64,000 bases of DNA, from positions 931,735 through 995,734 of the forward strand of contig CM063310.1 in assembly GCA_032173965.1 (NCBI GenBank), in the 5' to 3' direction. The notes below the pieces were generated by a model. That model ran no database searches. It was not told the origin of the DNA and saw only the letters and a program-made list of their open reading frames with translations. Position 1 is the stretch's first letter. The number at the start of each line of letters is the position of its first letter. Made by a program: the position numbers and the translations under genes. This document shows, one piece after another, positions 61,501 to 64,000 of this stretch. Source of the DNA: Sitta carolinensis. Taxonomy: Eukaryota > Chordata > Aves > Passeriformes > Sittidae.

Positions 61501-63067
61501 TTTGGGGGGGATTTGGGTTTTTTAAGGGGGGGCTCACCCCTCATTTGAGCATCCTCAGGGAGCGACTCCAGGCGGGCGCTGAGGGGGGGGTAAACCCTGG
61601 GGGGGGGAGGGGGCGCTGGGGTTATTGGGGAACACCCAGGACCCCCCCCCAAATTCCCAAACTCCCCTTTCTGAACTCCCCCCCTCTCAGACCCCCCCCA
61701 GTTCCAACCCCCCCAATTTTGGTGTCCCCCCCCTTTTTAGGACCTTCCCCAAGCCCCCCCCATTCCCATTCCAACCCCCCCATTCCAAACCCCCTTCCCA
61801 GACCCCTCCAATTTGTTGCCCCCCTCCCCAATTTCGGGGGTGCCCCTCCCCATTCCAAACTCCCTTTCCCGACCCCCCCCCCCGATGAGACCACCCTCCC
61901 AACCCCCCCAATTTGGGGGTCCCCCTCTTCCTGAGCCCCCCCTCCATACTGAGCCCCCCAGCCCCTCCAGTTTGTTGCCCCCCCTCACACTGAGCCCCCC
62001 CCAATTCGGGAATCCCCCCCCTTCCCGACCCCCCCTCACACTGAGCCCCCCCCCCAGCCCCCCCAATCTGAGGGTGCCCCCCCAGCCCCTCCCCAATTCG
62101 GGGGTCCCTACCGGGCGCACGCCCAGCGCAGCAGAGCCCGGCGCGGCCCCGAGGGGCGGCAGAGCAGAGCCAGAGCCGCGGGGGGGCGCGGGGGAGCCCC
62201 CAAAACCGGGGGGCACGAGAGAGCCTGGGGGGGGGGGCAAAAATGGGGGGGGGGGGGGTTATAAATATCGGGGGGGTACAAACACCGGGGGGGGGGAAGG
62301 GGGGGTCAGAAACCTGAGAGGGGGGGGGTCCCAAATACTGAGGGGGGGGGGTCACAACCCCTGAGGGGGGGGGGGAAATCCTGAGGGGGGCTCCCAAATC
62401 CTGAGGGAGGGGGGCTCCCAAATCCTGAGGGAGGGGGGTCATAAATCCTGAGGGGGGCTCCCAAATCCTGAGGGAGGGGGGTCATAAATCCTGAGGGGGG
62501 GGTCCCAAATCCTGAGGGGGGCAAAGAGGGGGTCACGAATCCTGAGGGGGTGGGGTCCCAAATCCTGAGTGGGGGGGTCCCAAATCCTGAGGGGGGGGGG
62601 GTCCCAAATCCTGAGTGGGGGGTCCCAAATCCTGAGGGGGGGCAAAGAGGGGGTCACGAATCCTGAGGGGGTGGGGTCCCAAATCCTGAGTGGGGGGGTC
62701 CCAAATCCTGAGGGGGGGGGGGGGTCCCAAATCCTGAGGGGGGGGGTCCCAAATCCTGAGGGGGGGGGGTCCCAAATCCTGAGTGGGGGGTCCCGGATCC
62801 TGAGGGGGGGTCAGGGACCCACCGGGGGGGGCACTGAGGGGTCACCATGGGCCTGGGGCGGGGCCCGCCCTGAGGGGAGGGGCGGGGCCCTGAGGGCCAG
62901 CGGGGCCTGAGGGGGGCGGCCCCGGGAGGCCCCGGGGGGAGAAACGGCCCCTTCTGAGCCCCCCCCGGGAAGCTCCGGGACCCCCCGGTACCGGGACCCC
63001 CTCAGGGCCCCTCCCCCACCTCCAGCCGCTCCAGAGTCGCCGCCGCCGCCGCCTCGGCCGCCGCCAT
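58466..63067 (-). CDS. HAUS7: HAUS7, augmin-like complex subunit 7
   Basis: HAUS7 is part of the eight-subunit augmin complex, which recruits gamma-tubulin to spindle microtubules. Nine exons join with consistent phases and no frameshift to about 279 codons. Landmarks shared with human HAUS7, in order: SCPPVL, LALLCRPSG/LLRWACARVYP, KLGAELLLCGAEDLALLE, EQQLQFLQDLLD, a proline-rich middle, a short helical segment (ELEAELGGVRRGLRRELQAK) and IHPCGP. It is shorter (human about 368 residues) and strongly enriched in Ala, Gly, Pro and Leu, as expected from GC-biased evolution. The 3' end after exon 9 is uncertain. It is divergent from CCNQ, sharing its promoter. Confidence 0.9.
58921..59118 (-). 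CDS. HAUS7: HAUS7 exon 8
   Basis: 198 bp, phase 0 to 0, after a strong acceptor (ctttcatccctcag). ALASLAAAFGSSELRDPPGP, then PPPQIHPCGPRAPPVGRGLR and ELGQ. IHPCGP is the clearest anchor (human DLHPCGP). Donor CAG/GTGAGG. Confidence 0.85.
59584..59656 (-). CDS. HAUS7: HAUS7 exon 7 (helical segment)
   Basis: 73 bp. RPLPELEAELGGVRRGLRRE then LQAK, a heptad-like helix matching the human EEEKLAELARQLQE region. Donor AAG/GTGGGG. Confidence 0.87.
59742..59864 (-). CDS. HAUS7: HAUS7 exon 6
   Basis: 123 bp. KTTPFLLELLETPEGGAALR, then a proline-rich tail. Donor CCCAG/GTGAGT. The phase fits both neighbours. Confidence 0.83.
59975..60060 (-). CDS. HAUS7: HAUS7 exon 5
   Basis: 86 bp. GTAPPEQQLQFLQDLLDAAP, matching human ACAQKQLHFMDQLLD. 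Acceptor cccctttag; donor CCAG/GTCTGG, phase 2. Confidence 0.9.
60070..61520. repeat. CCCCAAAAATCCCC and GGGGGATTTGGGGTTTTTTT arrays
   Basis: C-rich block (60100-60860) and G-rich block (60935-61520) on either side of HAUS7 exon 4: related motifs in inverted orientation. Confidence 0.85.
60865..60926 (-). CDS. HAUS7: HAUS7 exon 4
   Basis: 62 bp. ELVKLGAELLLCGAEDLALL followed by E, the best-conserved block (human MTKLGHELMLCAPDDQELLK). Donor GAG/GTGGGC. Confidence 0.93.
61538..61596 (-). CDS. HAUS7: HAUS7 exon 3
   Basis: 59 bp. VYPPLSARLESLPEDAQMR, matching human RVWPSLQDRFSSL. Donor GAGGG/GTGAGC. Confidence 0.9.
62112..62224 (-). CDS. HAUS7: HAUS7 exon 2
   Basis: 113 bp. ALSCPPVLGAPPRPPAALAL then LCRPSGPRRALLRWACAR, aligning with human ELLCSPSEYRLEILEWMCTR. 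Donor CCCG/GTAGGG, phase 2. Confidence 0.9.
62265..62815. repeat. GGGGTCCCAAATCCTGAGGG array
   Basis: About 22 units of 22-30 bp in HAUS7 intron 1, including a duplicated ~120-bp block with GGCAAAGAGGGGGTCACGAA. Confidence 0.93.
63020..63067 (-). CDS. HAUS7: HAUS7 exon 1
   Basis: 48 bp, ATG at 63067 (AAAATGGCGG), MAAAEAAAAATLERLE, then GAG/GTGGGG. It leads in frame into EALSCPPVL, matching the human KLKDLNCPFLEG segment. Confidence 0.88.
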
Positions 63068-63420
63068 TTTTCCCGCGCTCGGCGCTGATTGGCCGCCGCC
63101 TTCCCGCCCCTCTCTCTGATTGGCTCTTCTTCCCGTCCCGCCGCCGCCACTCGCGTTCTTATTGGACGGCGCTTTGGGAGGCCGGGACCAATCAGAGAGC
63201 TCTGCGCCGAGGGGAAGCGAGGCAGAGGGCGGTGACCGCGGTTAACCCCCGCCCCTCCCGGGGCGGCTCGCCCAATCGGAGCGGGCGCCGCGGCCACGTG
63301 ACCCGGAAGCGCTCGGCCCCCGTGGCCGCCGCCGCCTCCGGGTCCCGCGCGCGGCCTCCGCCGCTCGTGACGTCACCGCGGCGGTTCCCGTGACGTCACC
63401 GCGGTCTTACCGGGCGCGCC
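63068..63420. promoter_or_regulatory. HAUS7/CCNQ bidirectional promoter
   Basis: 353 bp between divergent start codons, CpG-rich, no TATA box. It has five CCAAT/ATTGG boxes (63088, 63119, 63161, 63188, 63272), an E-box CACGTG (63295-63300), a CCGGAAG ETS-like site next to it, and two TGACGTCA sites (63368, 63391). Clustered NF-Y sites are typical of cell-cycle genes, which fits both a spindle protein and a cyclin. Confidence 0.85.
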
Positions 63421-63758
63421 ATGACGTCACCGACGCGAGCCCTGACGTCACGCGGCCCCCCCGAGCCCGGCGGGGCCGAGGCCCGGGCGCGGTTCCGAAT
63501 CGCGCGGTTCATCATGGAGGCGGGTAAGGGAGGGGGGGTGTGACGTCACCGCGTGCTGCTGACCTCACCGGGGAGGCGCCGTGACGTCACGGCGGCACCG
63601 CGGGGGGAGGGAGCGCGGGGCTGGGCGTGGCCGCGGCGGTGGTGACGTCCAGTGACATCACAGGGATGGGAGGGCTGCGGCGTGACGTCACAGTGACGTC
63701 ATGGGACAGCGCTTAATGGGCTTGTGCGGCGGAGCTCGGTGACGTCACCGTGACGTCA
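63368..63758. promoter_or_regulatory. Cluster of ten TGACGTCA (CRE) sites
   Basis: Perfect palindromic CREs start at 63368, 63391, 63422, 63443, 63541, 63582, 63683, 63694, 63740 and 63751. Near-matches occur at 63643 and 63653. Two lie inside the CCNQ coding exon, one overlapping its start codon (ATGACGTCA). Confidence 0.9.
63421..63523 (+). CDS. CCNQ: CCNQ (FAM58A) cyclin Q, exon 1
   Basis: 103 bp, ATG at 63421, ending GAGGCGG/GTAAGG. Reads MTSPTRALTSRG, a Gly/Pro linker, then AEARARFRIARFIMEAG. The human protein has ARVHFRVARFIMEAG followed by VKLGM at the same point. Cyclin Q activates CDK10. The rest of the gene lies to the right of the window. The N-terminal TSPT and LTSRG peptides are encoded by CRE palindromes. 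A downstream in-frame ATG (63514) is too late to be the start. Confidence 0.9.
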
Positions 63759-64000
63759 CGGTGGCGCAGCGGGGCGTTTGGATCGGTGAAAACCCCCCAG
63801 GTGTGGCACATGCGCCATTCAGGTGACTCAGGTGTCCCCCAGGTGTCCCCGAGTGCCCCCCAGGTGTGCCCAGGTGTGCCCAGCTGCCCCCCAGGAGCCC
63901 CCAGGTGACTCAGGTGTGCCCAGGTGTGCCCAGGTACCCCCAGGTATCCCCAGCTGCCCCCAGGACCCACCAGGTACCCCCCAGGAGCTCCCCAGGTAAC
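63524..64000 (+). other. CCNQ: CCNQ intron 1 (start)
   Basis: The first ~240 bp is CpG-rich and holds six of the CREs. From 63780 it becomes a CAGGTGTGCC-type array with many CAGGTG E-boxes. No exon seen. Confidence 0.8.

Noticed and set aside
62255..62275. TATAAATA as a TATA box
   Set aside because: It lies inside HAUS7 intron 1 within a G-rich array and no exon follows on the plus strand.
1..64000. Transposable elements, endogenous retrovirus or tRNA/rRNA genes
   Set aside because: I searched by eye for LINE CR1-like tails, LTRs, reverse-transcriptase motifs and tRNA boxes, and saw none.

Overview
The window is vertebrate nuclear DNA, almost certainly from a bird or close relative. It carries a heavily interrupted filamin A gene, extreme G+C content, and introns built almost wholly of minisatellites, as is typical of avian GC-rich microchromosomes. 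No prokaryotic or mobile-element gene is visible.

Layout. (1) Positions 322-48334, minus strand: 39 coding exons of FLNA, from the start codon and actin-binding domain (exons 1-4) through Ig-like filamin repeats 1 to about 20. The 3' end (repeats 21-24) lies beyond position 1. A likely non-coding first exon and promoter lie near 50.9-51.35 kb, with a CArg-type SRF box at 51339. (2) 51.35-56.2 kb: intergenic DNA, nearly all tandem repeats, with one promoter-like island at 55.25-55.44 kb. (3) 56.2/58.47-63.07 kb, minus strand: HAUS7, a subunit of the augmin microtubule-nucleation complex, in at least nine exons. (4) 63068-63420: a CpG-rich bidirectional promoter. (5) 63421-63523, plus strand: first exon of CCNQ (FAM58A), the cyclin partner of CDK10, then the start of its first intron.

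The main novelty is that at least 22 splice junctions in 18 FLNA exons have been copied into the neighbouring intron. The copies carry the last or first 10-60 bases of the exon plus the donor or acceptor, in tandem arrays of 1 to 21 extra copies. One array (exon 35) holds 15 copies of a 39-nt unit bounded by AG and GT that would be in frame if spliced. Other unusual elements are: 20 tandem perfect CC(A/T)6GG palindromes at about 31-bp spacing in FLNA intron 8; complementary pentanucleotide arrays on either side of exon 21; and ten perfect TGACGTCA sites within 391 bp at the start of CCNQ.

About a third of the FLNA exons contain single-base indels, mostly in G/C runs, while splice sites and flanking codons are intact. 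I read these as consensus errors rather than gene death. HAUS7 and CCNQ exons are clean. Identifications rest on my recognition of the human protein families, since no search was possible.
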